A stretch of 64,000 nt of DNA from Martinezella lusitana (GTDB lineage Bacteria > Pseudomonadota > Alphaproteobacteria > Rhizobiales > Rhizobiaceae). This document shows positions 54,815 to 63,839 of the stretch, piece after piece (positions within the stretch are counted from its first letter, which is position 1; each line of letters starts with the position of its first letter). The notes beneath the pieces were generated by a model. The model searched no databases. It was not told the DNA's origin and worked only from the letters and a program-made list of their open reading frames with translations. The stretch lies in contig NZ_JAFEVL010000075.1 of NCBI RefSeq assembly GCF_016901135.1, forward strand, positions 1 to 64,000, written 5' to 3'. The position numbers and the translations under genes are program-made.

Positions 54815-56017
54815 TTACTTGCAGGCGCCGCAGAAGCGCTGGATGCGACGGCAGGCTTCTTCGAGCAGCTCTTCCGACGTCGCATAGGAAATGCGGAAGT
54901 TCGGACCGAGGCCGAAGGCCGAGCCGTGGACGACGGCAACGCCTTCCGATTCCAGCAGTTCGGATACGAAGTCCTCATCGGTTTCGATGACCTTGCCGGT
55001 CGGAGCCGTCTTGCCGATCAGGCCGGCGCAGGACGGATAGACGTAGAAGGCGCCTTCCGGAACCGGGCAGGAAAGACCCTTCGCCTGGTTCAGCATCGAC
55101 ACGACGAGATCGCGACGGCCTTCGAAGATCTTCTTGTTGCGCGGGATGAAGTCCTGCGGTCCATTCAGTGCTTCGACTGCAGCCCACTGGGCGATCGAGG
55201 TCGCGCCGGAGGTCTGCTGGCCCTGGATCATGTCCATCGCCTTGATGAGCTGCAGCGGGCCGGCCGCGTAACCGATACGCCAGCCGGTCATCGCATAGGC
55301 TTTCGAGACGCCGTTCATCGTCAGCGTGCGGTCATAAAGGCTCGGCTCGACTTCGACCGGCGTGGCAAACTTGAAATCGCCATAGGTCAGGTGCTCGTAC
55401 ATGTCGTCGGTCAGGATCCAGACATGTGGATGCTTGACCAGCACGTCCGTCAGCGCCTTCAGCTCGGCATGCGTATAGGCAGCGCCCGACGGGTTGGACG
55501 GCGAGTTGAACATGAACCACTTGGTTTTCGGCGTGATCGCCTTCTCAAGGTCGGCCGGCTGCAGCTTGAAGCTGTTGGCCTGCGTCGTTGCGACGAACAC
55601 CGGCGTGCCGCCGCACAGCGCCACCATTTCCGGGTAGGAGACCCAGTAAGGCGTCGGGATGATGACCTCGTCACCGGCGTTAAGCGTCGCCATGAAGGCG
55701 TTGAACAGGATCTGCTTGCCGCCCGTGCCGACGATGGTCTGCTCGGGAGCATAGTCGAGATTGTTCTCGCGCTTGAACTTGGCGGCGATTGCCTTACGCA
55801 ATTCCGGGATGCCGGCAACCGGCGTGTACTTGGTCTCGCCGCGATTGATGGCGTCGATGGCGGCCTGCTTGATATTGTCAGGTGTATCGAAATCGGGCTC
55901 GCCCGCGCCGAGGCCGATCACGTCGCGTCCTTTTGCTTTCAGCTCGCGCGCTTTCTGGGAAACGGCGATGGTGGCAGAAGGCTTTACACGGGAAAGAGCG
56001 TCGGCAAGAAAGGCCAT
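54815..56017 (-). CDS. aspartate aminotransferase (class I, AatA type)
   Basis: 400 residues, PLP enzyme of subgroup I-gamma (MAFLADALSRVKPSATIAVS start, as in rhizobial AatA). Key sites: PLP Asn/Pro in NSPSNPSGAAY, Asp in WILTDDMYEHLTYG, Schiff-base Lys in MNGVSKAYAMTGWRIGY, substrate Arg in PNFRISYATS. It interconverts aspartate and glutamate and may also accept prephenate. Confidence 0.95.
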   Translation of the reverse strand: MAFLADALSRVKPSATIAVSQKARELKAKGRDVIGLGAGEPDFDTPDNIKQAAIDAINRGETKYTPVAGIPELRKAIAAKFKRENNLDYAPEQTIVGTGGKQILFNAFMATLNAGDEVIIPTPYWVSYPEMVALCGGTPVFVATTQANSFKLQPADLEKAITPKTKWFMFNSPSNPSGAAYTHAELKALTDVLVKHPHVWILTDDMYEHLTYGDFKFATPVEVEPSLYDRTLTMNGVSKAYAMTGWRIGYAAGPLQLIKAMDMIQGQQTSGATSIAQWAAVEALNGPQDFIPRNKKIFEGRRDLVVSMLNQAKGLSCPVPEGAFYVYPSCAGLIGKTAPTGKVIETDEDFVSELLESEGVAVVHGSAFGLGPNFRISYATSEELLEEACRRIQRFCGACK

Positions 56018-56538
56018 GATGATCGGTCCTATTCGGTTGAAATGGGCAGAAAGCCTGTGGACCAGATTTCTGCGCTAAGCTCTATGTCGAATATGGGCCG
56101 CAGTTTCAAGCAGAAAGGCGTCACTGTGACGTTATTTCATGGCTTTTGGGCTGTGTCTTCCTTGTCGTCTTCGGGCGATCTCGAGGCGACGGCGCAAGGC
56201 AGCGCCTGACATCCGGATCCTCATCCGCCGCGCAAGCCTCGACATCCTCATCCCTCGAAGTTGAATCGATTTGCGAAGCACCTGATTCAAGTTCTGAGGA
56301 GAGTTGAAATTTCCAATATAAAACAAAGGGTTTCCCATGCCCTTCGTTTCCCGCAAACCCGCAGCGATCCGCCCTGACCACCCTGTCGGAGCCCTCGCCC
56401 GCAAAACAAGCCGACGGATCGACGGATGAGCGCGCCGAATTCGCGGACACAAAGACGTTATCGACCCGATACCCGACCTTGAACGGCAGATTGGCCGCCC
56501 CACGTTGCGGAAGCGGCGATATTGGGGGAGTCGGGAAG
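56018..56538. other. 521-bp intergenic region
   Basis: Divergent promoter region for the aminotransferase (left) and sugar dehydrogenase (right). The frame of the right-hand gene is open for a further 150 bp or so upstream, but without a start codon or ribosome site. No gene supported. Confidence 0.5.
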
Positions 56539-57684
56539 ATGCAATTTGGCAAAACAGGATTTTCGATCGCCCTGGTGGCTTCTGCCTTGCTGTCGGCAAG
56601 CATGGTGCTTGCCGAACCTGCGCGAACCTTCAAGACGCAGAAAGTAGCGGTCAAAATCGAGACGATCGCCACCGGCCTTGAGCATCCATGGGCCGTCGCA
56701 GTCTTGCCTGATGGAACCTATCTCGTCACCGAACGGCCCGGCCGCATGCGGACTATCCGCGAAGGCAAAGTAGGAGCCCCCATCTCCGGCGTGCCGGAGG
56801 TCTATGCCCGCGGACAGGGCGGCTTGCTGGATGTGGAACTCGATCCGAAATTCACCAGCAATCGCACCCTTTACTTCACCGCCTCCGTGGCAGCCGACGG
56901 CAGAAGCGGTACGGCGGTCTTCCGCGCAAGACTGTCGCAGGACGAAAAACAACTGACCGATGTGAAGCGCATCTTCCTGATGAACAAGCTGTCGCGCGGC
57001 AATATCCAGTATGGCTCGCGCATAGCCATCGCCAGGGATGGCAGCCTCTTCATCAGCCTCGGCGATCGCGGCGCGCAGGACCGCGCGCAGGATTTCCATG
57101 ACGACGCCGGCTCCATCATTCATATCGAGGCTGACGGAAGCATTCCCGCCGACAATCCGTTCAAGGACGGCAAGAGTGCCCTGCCGGAAATCTGGTCGAA
57201 GGGTCATCGCAATCCGCAGGGCATTACATTCGATGCCGCGACGAACAAGCTCTACACGGCCGAGCACGGCGCCAGGGGCGGCGACGAGATCAACACGCCG
57301 GAAGCCGGCAAGAACTATGGCTGGCCCATCATCTCTTACGGGGTCAATTATTCCGGTACGAAGATCGGCATCGGCATGGCAAAGGCAGGCATGGAGCAGC
57401 CCCTCTTCTATTGGGACCCCTCGATCGCGCCCGGTGCCATCGCCGTCTATCGCGGCAAGATGTTTCCCGAATGGAACGGCGACCTGCTGGTCACCGCGCT
57501 GAAATTCAAGTTGCTTTCGCGCCTGAGCCGTGACGGCAGCGGCAAGATCACCGAGCGGGAACGCATGTTCGAAAGCGAATTCGGCCGTATGCGCGACATC
57601 ACCGTCGCTCCCGATGGCGCCCTCCTGATAACGACGGACGAGGACGAAGGCGCATTGCTGAGAGTTTCAAGAACAGCGAGCTAA
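56539..57684 (+). CDS. PQQ-dependent aldose sugar dehydrogenase (GSDH family)
   Basis: 381 residues. A signal peptide (GFSIALVASALLSASMVLA|EP) sends it to the periplasm. Six-bladed beta-propeller of the soluble glucose dehydrogenase type: GLEHPWAVAVLPDG, VTERPGRMRTI, GQGGLLDVELDPKF, the PQQ/His site GHRNPQGITFD, and EHGARGGDEINTPE with Ca-binding residues. It oxidises aldose sugars to lactones with PQQ. No pqq genes are in this window. ATG 56539 with GGGGGAG upstream. Confidence 0.92.
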   Translation: MQFGKTGFSIALVASALLSASMVLAEPARTFKTQKVAVKIETIATGLEHPWAVAVLPDGTYLVTERPGRMRTIREGKVGAPISGVPEVYARGQGGLLDVELDPKFTSNRTLYFTASVAADGRSGTAVFRARLSQDEKQLTDVKRIFLMNKLSRGNIQYGSRIAIARDGSLFISLGDRGAQDRAQDFHDDAGSIIHIEADGSIPADNPFKDGKSALPEIWSKGHRNPQGITFDAATNKLYTAEHGARGGDEINTPEAGKNYGWPIISYGVNYSGTKIGIGMAKAGMEQPLFYWDPSIAPGAIAVYRGKMFPEWNGDLLVTALKFKLLSRLSRDGSGKITERERMFESEFGRMRDITVAPDGALLITTDEDEGALLRVSRTAS

Positions 57685-57784
57685 AGCAAGGCGATAGCCA
57701 GAAGCGCTGCCGTTCGCCCTTGCCCCGAGCAAAAGCAACTGCTAACGGTCGCCCAACTCGTTTTTCCCTTCCCGCAGGATGCAG

Positions 57785-58675
57785 ATGTCTCGCATACAGG
57801 CGAATTTGTTGTTGTTGCTTGCTGCCGCGATCTGGGGCGGCGGCTTCGTCGCACAATCGACGGCAATGAAGTCGATCGGACCGTTCTGGTTCATCGGCCT
57901 GCGGTTCGCCGTCGCCACGCTGGTCGTCCTGCCCTTCGTGTGGATGGAAAACAGAAAGGTGAGGCAGCCGCTGACGCATCGCAACTGGCTCTCCTTCCTG
58001 CTGATCGGCATCGCGCTCTTCGGCGGAGCCGCGACGCAGCAGCTCGGGCTTTTGACCACCACCGTCACCAACTCCAGCTTCATCACCGGCCTTTACGTGG
58101 TCTTCGTGCCCCTGATCGCCGTCATCTTTCTGCGCCGCTCGCCGCATTGGGTCATCTGGCCGGCGGCCCTGATGGCGCTCGGCGGCATATACCTCCTGTC
58201 CGGCGGATCCCTCTCGCATCTGACGATCGGTGATTTTCTGACCGTTGTCTGCGCGCTCTTCTGGGCCGCGCAGATCACGCTTGCCGGCTCCGCCGTCAAT
58301 GAGACCGGCCGGCCGCTCGGTATTTCCGCCACGCAATTCGCTGTCACGGCCGTGCTTGCTCTTGCCGTCGCAATTGCCATCGAGCCGATCAGTATTGCCG
58401 ATATTCGCGCAGCACTCGGCGAAATCCTCTATGTCGGCGTCTTCTCATCCGGCCTTGCCTTCGCGCTGCAGATAATCGGTCAGCGCTATACGACGGCGCC
58501 GCAGGCGGCGATTTTCCTGTCCGCCGAGGCGTTGTTCGGAGCCTCGCTTGGCGCATTGTTGCTGGGCGAGACCATGGGGCCGCTCGGCTATGCCGGCTGC
58601 GCCTTGATGTTCGCCGCGATGTTGGCCGTGGAACTGGTGCCGGAATTTGCCCGTCGACGCCGCGCCACAGCGTGA
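57785..58675 (+). CDS. EamA/DMT family exporter
   Basis: 296 residues, ten helices in two EamA repeats (LLLLAAAIWGGGFVAQSTAM; second around residue 150 with FLTVVCALFWAAQITLAG). Ends with a short Arg-rich cytoplasmic tail. ATG 57785 follows AGGA by 5 nt; the ATG 6 bp earlier is an alternative. Substrate unknown. Confidence 0.9.
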   Translation: MSRIQANLLLLLAAAIWGGGFVAQSTAMKSIGPFWFIGLRFAVATLVVLPFVWMENRKVRQPLTHRNWLSFLLIGIALFGGAATQQLGLLTTTVTNSSFITGLYVVFVPLIAVIFLRRSPHWVIWPAALMALGGIYLLSGGSLSHLTIGDFLTVVCALFWAAQITLAGSAVNETGRPLGISATQFAVTAVLALAVAIAIEPISIADIRAALGEILYVGVFSSGLAFALQIIGQRYTTAPQAAIFLSAEALFGASLGALLLGETMGPLGYAGCALMFAAMLAVELVPEFARRRRATA

Positions 58676-59131
58676 AATCGGCCTGAAAATGCTCGCTATG
58701 GCTGTCCCCAAACGTACTTTTTGAATTTTTTTCGAACAATCTGAAACACGCGTTTATCGTCGGCCATTTGGGAAAATGAGGCCAAAACTATATCGCAAAC
58801 GATGCAAAAACCTTAGAAACTTGTCCCAAAGCGGGAAAATTTGCGAATCGCGTTATCACACCCGCATTACGGTACTGTGCTCCCCCCAATGCGTTAGAAA
58901 ACTTTTGCTTGCCAATTCCCAATAAACACAGCACTCTCAACGCTGTTCGGGCATTTTTAGAGCATGGGAAGTCCTAAAAAATTGCGCGCCGGGAACGCTA
59001 AATATTCCGGTCAGCTTGGTCGAGAAGCGGGTGGCGAACATCGCATCAAGATCATGCCGAGGTATAGGGGACCTTTTCCTTCAATTTGCGAGAATTGCCT
59101 GTAAGCGCCCCGCAAGGGCAAGACAGTAGTG
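58676..59131. other. intergenic region upstream of the cold-shock gene
   Basis: No open frame of coding quality. A/T-rich patches occur around 58720-58740 and 58965-58985. The long leader region is in keeping with regulated cold-shock genes. Confidence 0.5.
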
Positions 59132-59154
59132 CTGCCCGTGTGGATGGCGGGCAG
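59132..59154 (+). promoter_or_regulatory. leader hairpin next to the csp ribosome-binding site
   Basis: ctgcccg (59132-59138) pairs with cgggcag (59148-59154), ending directly at GGAGAAAAGGACC, the ribosome-binding region of the cold-shock gene. A stem at this place could tune translation with temperature. Confidence 0.45.
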
Positions 59155-59173
59155 GGAGAAAAGGACCTTAGGC

Positions 59174-59389
59174 ATGGCCGAGACTGGCACTGTAAAGTTT
59201 TTCAATACCGATAAGGGCTTCGGTTTCATCAAACCGGACAAAGGTGGGGCAGACATCTTTGTACACATTTCTGCAGTTCAGGCTTCTGGTCTGGCAGGAT
59301 TGTCGGAAAACCAGAAAGTAAGCTTCGACACGGAACCGGATCGCCGCGGCAAGGGACCGAAGGCCGTCAATCTCCAGATTGCCGGCTGA
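59174..59389 (+). CDS. cold-shock protein (CspA family)
   Basis: 71 residues, one OB-fold domain. RNA-binding motifs RNP1 KGFGFI and RNP2 DIFVHI are intact, within TGTVKFFNTDKGFGFIKPD. Acts as an RNA chaperone at low temperature or in growth shifts. AAGGACC precedes ATG 59174. Own terminator downstream. Confidence 0.96.
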   Translation: MAETGTVKFFNTDKGFGFIKPDKGGADIFVHISAVQASGLAGLSENQKVSFDTEPDRRGKGPKAVNLQIAG

Positions 59390-59419
59390 TACGTCTTACG
59401 GCTATCATTCGAGTTGAGG

Positions 59420-59441
59420 CCCGGCAGCGATGCCGGGTTTT
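59420..59441 (+). terminator. terminator of the cold-shock gene
   Basis: cccggc (59420-59425) pairs with gccggg (59432-59437), loop agcgat, then TTTT. Confidence 0.85.
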
Positions 59442-59535
59442 GTCATTCAGTCTGCATTCAGTTTGTTGCGTATAGTCTGCCTGACATGAAAGAGCGGGAA
59501 TTGCAGTCGTCCCGTTCTCGGTAGAGGATAGACTA

Positions 59536-59973
59536 ATGACCATACTCGGCAAATCGCTCGTCATGTCCGCCATGGCCGCGGCATTGACGCTGACGTCCAT
59601 CAGTGCTGCTTCGGCAGATGAATATTGGCGTCATCGCGACCGCGATGGTTGGGCGATCGGCGCTGCCGGCCTCGCCACCGGCCTGATCGTCGGCTCGGCT
59701 ATCGCCAGCCAGCCGCGCTATGTCGAGCCCGGCCCGGTCTATGCCGAGCCCGACTATGATGCACCGCCCCCGCCCTATTACTATCGCGCCCCGCCGCGCC
59801 GCGTCTATGTCGAGCGGGATGTCAGCTATTACGCGCCTCCATCCGCTGGGGGCTTGCGCCCGTGGTCCTCGTCATGGATGCGTTATTGCTACGATCGCTA
59901 TAGAAGCTTCGACGGCCGCAGCGGCACCTATGTCGGCTATGACGGCATGCGCCACTTCTGCACGGCCGACTGA
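59536..59973 (+). CDS. BA14K family exported protein
   Basis: 145 residues. A signal peptide (about residues 1-27, cleavage after SAASA) is followed by a short Gly/Ala hydrophobic segment (GWAIGAAGLATGLIVGSAIA), a Pro/Tyr-rich linker, and the BA14K C-terminus (WMRYCYDRYRSFDGRSGTYV, GMRHFC) with two cysteines. Brucella BA14K is an immunoreactive lectin-like protein. AGAGGA precedes the ATG. Confidence 0.92.
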   Translation: MTILGKSLVMSAMAAALTLTSISAASADEYWRHRDRDGWAIGAAGLATGLIVGSAIASQPRYVEPGPVYAEPDYDAPPPPYYYRAPPRRVYVERDVSYYAPPSAGGLRPWSSSWMRYCYDRYRSFDGRSGTYVGYDGMRHFCTAD

Positions 59974-60040
59974 TCCCGAACGATTGCTCGTATCATTGGA
60001 AAAAAGCGCCGCCATCGAGCCCAGCCACTAACCTAAATGA

Positions 60041-60066
60041 GGAACCGCTCAAAACCTTACGGTTCC
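60041..60066 (-). terminator. hairpin after the RraB-like gene
   Basis: ggaaccg pairs with cggttcc (7 bp). On the minus strand it lies about 40 bp beyond the gene's stop and is followed by TCATTTA. Confidence 0.4.
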
Positions 60067-60103
60067 CACATCTTGAACCATGACCGCCGTCGGCCCGGTG
60101 TGG

Positions 60104-60508
60104 TCACGGACCAGGGTTAACGTCTGTTTCCCAACCGTCATATTCGCCGCCGTTATTAACTGCATCAGCATCGAGAAGCTCCGTCTCATAGTCGATATCG
60201 TTCGGAGCTTGCACCTTGGAGAACGTGATCGACCAAGGTCTCGGTCGCGAACCTTCATTCGCCTCACGGTCGATTTGATATCCATGTGCTAAAAGGAAAT
60301 TGCGATACCGATTTCCTGCTGAAGCTGTCGGGAAGTAAGCGTAATGCTAGACTGGCCGGGCTGTCCTGCCATTATCGCCTTGCTCTCTTAATACCTTCCG
60401 GACCTCTTCATTCTTAGCGAAATCGCTTGCGAAAGCTTCCCCCCTTATCGAAAGCAATGCGACGGACAATATGAGCCCGCGACCAAAACTAAAGTTTTTT
60501 CGATGCAC
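60104..60508 (-). pseudogene. exported RraB/DUF695-like protein interrupted by an amber codon
   Basis: Minus-strand frame from GTG 60508 to TGA 60104-60106, 134 codons, broken only by TAG at 60347-60349 (codon 54). Before the stop: signal peptide (LILSVALLSIRGEAFA|SD), then NEEVRKVLREQGDNGRTARP. After it, in the same frame: HYAYFPTASAGNRYRNFLLA, HGYQIDRE, and the RraB-like ending NNGGEYDGWETDV. Protein character continues straight across the stop, so either a recent nonsense mutation, a sequencing error, or amber read-through. RraB in E. coli inhibits RNase E, but a signal peptide here argues for a different, periplasmic role. Neither half would be found by ordinary ORF calling. Confidence 0.8.
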
Positions 60509-60724
60509 ACCAAACCCCGGAAATAGTCCCTAAAAAGATAAGTTGCCAAAAACTACCTTCGCACGCAATGGCTGCTGTCGGCTCTTAGTTTCCATTGGGG
60601 CTTCCCAAAAATCTCCGACACAGGAAATGCGCCGTTGTTTGGCGTTGAAACGGGTACAGCTTCACGCAGCCCTGCGCTTCCACATTCAGGTTAGTGGCTG
60701 GGCCATCGAGCGGCGCTTTTTGAT

Positions 60725-61369
60725 TCACAGTCCGCGCAGGAAAGGGTTGGTGCGGCGCTCGTCGCCGATCCGGCTGCCTGGGCCATGACCGCAGATGAAG
60801 CCCACTTCGTCGCCGAGCGGGAAGACCTTGTCGCGGATCGACTCCAGCAGCTGCTGGTGATTGCCGCCGGGCAAGTCGGTGCGACCGATCGAGCCGCTGA
60901 ACAGCACGTCGCCGAGATGGGCGAACCCCTGCTTTCGATTGAAATAGATGACATGGCCTGGCGCATGCCCGGGGCAATGGAAAACCTCGAACTCATGCTC
61001 GCCGAAGGCGACCTTGTCGCCTTCCTCAAGAAAACGGTCTGGCACCACGTTGCGTACGCCTGCGATGTTGAACATCTTGCCTTTGGCTTCGATGTCCTCC
61101 AACAGGAACCGATCGTCCTCGTGCGGACCGATGACCTCGATGCCCAGCGCTTCGCGCACTTCGTCAGCGCCTCCGGCATGATCGATGTGGCCATGCGTCA
61201 GCCAGACGGCCTTCAAGGTGATGCCATTCTCGCGCACTGTCTGCAGGATGATGTCGACATCGCCGCCGGGATCGACCACCACCCCCTCCTTCGTCTCCGG
61301 ATCGAACAGGATGGTGCAATTCTGTTCGAAGGGGGTCACCGGAATGATGCCGGCCTGGAGCATGCCCAT
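60725..61369 (-). CDS. MBL-fold metallo-hydrolase (glyoxalase II-like)
   Basis: 214 residues. Zinc ligands: THGHIDHAGG (H-x-H-x-D-H), His in CPGHAPGHVIYF, Asp in LGDVLFSGSIGRTD and a final His in FICGHGPGSRIGDE. Typical of small hydroxyacylglutathione-hydrolase-like enzymes (YcbL group) that cleave thioesters. ATG 61369 with GAGG upstream is preferred to the longer frame from 61477. Confidence 0.92.
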   Translation of the reverse strand: MGMLQAGIIPVTPFEQNCTILFDPETKEGVVVDPGGDVDIILQTVRENGITLKAVWLTHGHIDHAGGADEVREALGIEVIGPHEDDRFLLEDIEAKGKMFNIAGVRNVVPDRFLEEGDKVAFGEHEFEVFHCPGHAPGHVIYFNRKQGFAHLGDVLFSGSIGRTDLPGGNHQQLLESIRDKVFPLGDEVGFICGHGPGSRIGDERRTNPFLRGL

Positions 61370-61544
61370 GAGCGCCTCGTCTGTTTGATGGTCGTGCTGC
61401 CGGTATAGCTGCAAACAATCGGCAAAACAGCCCCCACCGATTTCAGATTTCGCCGACAAGCAGCGCAACGCGGCCATGCCTCTCGGAACACTGAAGCGCC
61501 GGAAACGTTGAGCCTAGGTCTTTTGACGCAGAAGGAGAAAACCA

Positions 61545-62174
61545 ATGTCCTTGAAGAGAAATCTGCTGCTGGCCGGCTTCGTTCTCGTCGGTAGTGCCGG
61601 CCTGGCACAGGCCGACATGTCCGCAACCACCGCCACCGACATTGAGGTGCGCTCGGGTCCCGGCGCGGAATTTCCGACGGTAGGCGTCGCGACGCGCGGC
61701 TCCGAAGCCACGCTGGATGGCTGCATCGAAGGCAGCCGCTGGTGCCGGGTCGACGTCAACGGCATGCGAGGCTGGGTCTACGCCCAGTATCTCAGCGTCG
61801 AACAAAATGGCACGTCGGTAGTGGTCCAGGATCACCGGGACGACCTGGGTGTTCCGACCGTCACTTACGAGCAAACCGATTCCGTCAAGACCGGCAGCGT
61901 GCAGCCCGACCCGAATGATGAATTGGTCGGCCGCGTCGATCAGAACGGCGGCAATGTCGTTGCAATCACACCACCGGGCGAGATTCGAACCTATATCGAC
62001 GAAAATCCGGTCGATACCGTCCAGTTGGATGACGATGTCGCCGTCGGTGCAACTCTCCCAGAGAGCGTCGAGGTCCACCGCATCCCCAACTATCAATATA
62101 GCTACGTCGAAGTGAACCGTCAGCCGGTCCTGGTCGATCCGGGCACCCGGCGTATCGTCTACGTCTACCGCTGA
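61545..62174 (+). CDS. exported SH3-domain protein with DUF1236 C-terminus
   Basis: 209 residues. A signal peptide (LLLAGFVLVGSAGLAQA) is followed by a bacterial SH3 domain (residues about 25-90: TDIEVRSGPGAEFPTVGVAT, RWCRVDVNGMRGWVYAQYL), a linker, and one or two DUF1236 units (VVAITPPGEIRTYIDENPVD; NYQYSYVEVNRQPVLVDPGT). Likely periplasmic, peptidoglycan-associated. GAAGGAG precedes the ATG. Confidence 0.93.
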   Translation: MSLKRNLLLAGFVLVGSAGLAQADMSATTATDIEVRSGPGAEFPTVGVATRGSEATLDGCIEGSRWCRVDVNGMRGWVYAQYLSVEQNGTSVVVQDHRDDLGVPTVTYEQTDSVKTGSVQPDPNDELVGRVDQNGGNVVAITPPGEIRTYIDENPVDTVQLDDDVAVGATLPESVEVHRIPNYQYSYVEVNRQPVLVDPGTRRIVYVYR

Positions 62175-62209
62175 TTCGGCCTTCGAATCGAAACAAGATG
62201 GCGAAATTC

Positions 62210-62233
62210 GCATGCGGCCAGATGGCCGCATGC
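62210..62233 (+). terminator. hairpin after the SH3/DUF1236 gene
   Basis: A perfect 10-bp stem gcatgcggcc / ggccgcatgc with loop agat, 36 bp after the stop; no T-run follows. Confidence 0.6.
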
Positions 62234-62421
62234 CTTCAAAGCCGATTTCCCCTGAAATTATTAGGGAATTCTCCCGTTTGAGTTGCCTTTCTATTTCCAC
62301 CGGTCGGTGCATGATGTAATCCTAATGTCACTGAGGATTATCGCCGCTCCCTGGCATCGATCCGGGGCGCGACGAGAGGGCATCCGGAAGCGTCTTCCGG
62401 AACAATGGGAGAAGGGCAATC

Positions 62422-62682
62422 ATGGAAAGTCTAGGGCCTATCATCACTCAACTGATAGCCGGCGCGATCGGCGGCAACGCCGCGAGCGCTGTGTTGAAGC
62501 AGGACGGGATCAATCTCGTCGCCAGAACGATTGCCGGTGCGGTCGGCGGTCTCGGTGGCGGTCTGATCCTCAATCTGATCGGCAGCGAAGCCCTTACCGG
62601 CCTTATCGCACAGGGCATATCCTCGCTGATCGCTGGCGGCGTGCTCTCGGCAATCGTCGGCGCGGTCCTCGGCCGTAAGTAG
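62422..62682 (+). CDS. small Gly/Ala-rich membrane protein of unknown function
   Basis: 86 residues, almost wholly hydrophobic with glycine-zipper-like repeats (LIAGAIGGNAASAVL, TIAGAVGGLGGGLILNLIG, LIAGGVLSAIVGAVLGRK). Three short membrane or membrane-associated segments. AGAAGGG precedes the ATG. Composition recalls glycine-zipper envelope proteins but I do not recognise a named family. Confidence 0.75.
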   Translation: MESLGPIITQLIAGAIGGNAASAVLKQDGINLVARTIAGAVGGLGGGLILNLIGSEALTGLIAQGISSLIAGGVLSAIVGAVLGRK

Positions 62683-62699
62683 CAGAGATCGGAAACTGC

Positions 62700-62731
62700 G
62701 AAAGCCGGGCGGGATCACAGGCCCGGCTTTC
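62700..62731 (+). terminator. hairpin after the Gly-rich membrane protein gene
   Basis: An 11-bp perfect stem gaaagccgggc / gcccggctttc, loop gggatcacag, 17 bp after the stop. Confidence 0.75.
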
Positions 62732-62841
62732 ACAGACCTATGCGAAACCTTGCTCGATAGCGCAGAAGGGTTCGGAATGGACGATACCTCCGCCACGGGA
62801 CCGCGATAATCGAGCCTCGTCATCTCTGAATGGCGCCGGTT

Positions 62842-62994
62842 TCAGCCGCCCGTTTGCAAAATGTGCAGATCATCTAGAGATCGGCGGCGGTATCCGGCGA
62901 CATCGAACCAGATGCCGTCCGATTTGAAAAAGGCCGCGCGCCGCCGGATCGCAATCACCACGTTGATAGCGTTGTGCTTGACGGAGATACCCAT
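62842..62994 (-). CDS. possible small protein of unknown function
   Basis: A 50-codon frame from ATG 62994 (MGISVKHNAINVVIAIRRRA, ending DDLHILQTGG) with fair codon usage, but the GAGAGG before it touches the start codon and no family is recognised. Might be noise. Confidence 0.3.
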   Translation of the reverse strand: MGISVKHNAINVVIAIRRRAAFFKSDGIWFDVAGYRRRSLDDLHILQTGG

Positions 62995-63283
62995 CCTCTC
63001 GCCATAGTGCCCGCAAGAGCCCCACATTGTGTCCTGACGCCATTACACCATGGCAATTGATTGTTGCCTCAGCTAGGCTCCAGCCCGTGAGGCACCAAAG
63101 GGAAATGCAAGATATATTTGGAGTTTTGCGAGGCCGGGCTTAATTTTCAGATGGGGCCACACCGTCCGGGCCAAGCAAGATTGCGCGGGAGCGACCAGCG
63201 GCGTAAAAATGCGTCAATAAAGCTGACATATTTTTGCGTAAGTTTCCCGAATGCTCCAAAATAGGAAAGGAAATGCCAGGGTG

Positions 63284-63763
63284 TCACGACAGACGAGCCA
63301 GAGTGCGGCAAAGATGGAGCTGCTGGCAACGCCCATGCGGAATGCGGGAATCATCGATTTCGAGATCATCGAGCTGCTTTTCTTCGCCTATCGCGACTTC
63401 GTGTCGGATCCGGACCAGATCCTGGACAAGAGCGGATTCGGACGTGCCCATCATCGCGTCGTTCATTTCGTTAACCGCGAACCCGGCATGACGGTTGCGG
63501 ACCTTCTGGAAACCTTGAAGATCACCAAACAGAGTTTGGCGCGGGTTCTCAAACAATTGATCGATTCAGGGTATATTCGTCAGGTCGCCGGCCCGGAAGA
63601 CCGTCGGCAGCGTAAGCTTTATCCGACGCAGGCGGGCAGAGATCTGGCGTTGGCGCTGGCTGAGCCGCAATCGCGCCGTATTGAACGGGCATTCGAAGGC
63701 GCATCGGAAGCGACGCGCGAAAGCGTGAAACGGTTCCTGAGGGGAATGCAGACTGAGAAGTGA
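63284..63763 (+). CDS. petP: MarR-family regulator, PetP-like
   Basis: 159 residues. Winged helix: VVHFVNREPGMTVADLLETL, ITKQSLARVLKQLIDSGYIR, wing AGPEDRRQRKLYPTQAG. Start GTG 63284 has AAAGGAAA 7-8 nt upstream; ATG 63251 lacks a ribosome site. Followed by a response regulator; a MarR/response-regulator pair of this kind is annotated petP-petR in Rhodobacter and rhizobia. Confidence 0.85.
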   Translation, partial: SRQTSQSAAKMELLATPMRNAGIIDFEIIELLFFAYRDFVSDPDQILDKSGFGRAHHRVVHFVNREPGMTVADLLETLKITKQSLARVLKQLIDSGYIRQVAGPEDRRQRKLYPTQAGRDLALALAEPQSRRIERAFEGASEATRESVKRFLRGMQTEK

Positions 63764-63839
63764 CGGCAGTTCCGACCGCGGGGCCGGTTCGGAATGGATC
63801 ACCTCAATCACTGGGTAGGACAAGATCGAGACGGATGGA

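Noticed and set aside
54926..56209. 427-codon open frame opposite the aspartate aminotransferase
   Set aside because: Antisense shadow with Arg/His/Asp-rich composition.
56121..56672. Minus-strand frame in the gap before the sugar dehydrogenase
   Set aside because: Overlaps the start and signal peptide of the well-supported + strand gene; codon use is poor and no motif is seen.
60049..60285. Minus-strand frame starting with ATG in the RraB region
   Set aside because: It is a different frame of the RraB-like gene. The frame ending at 60104 has the family motif YDGWE and a signal peptide.
60080..60292. Plus-strand small frame in the same region
   Set aside because: Antisense to the RraB-like gene, no ribosome-binding site.
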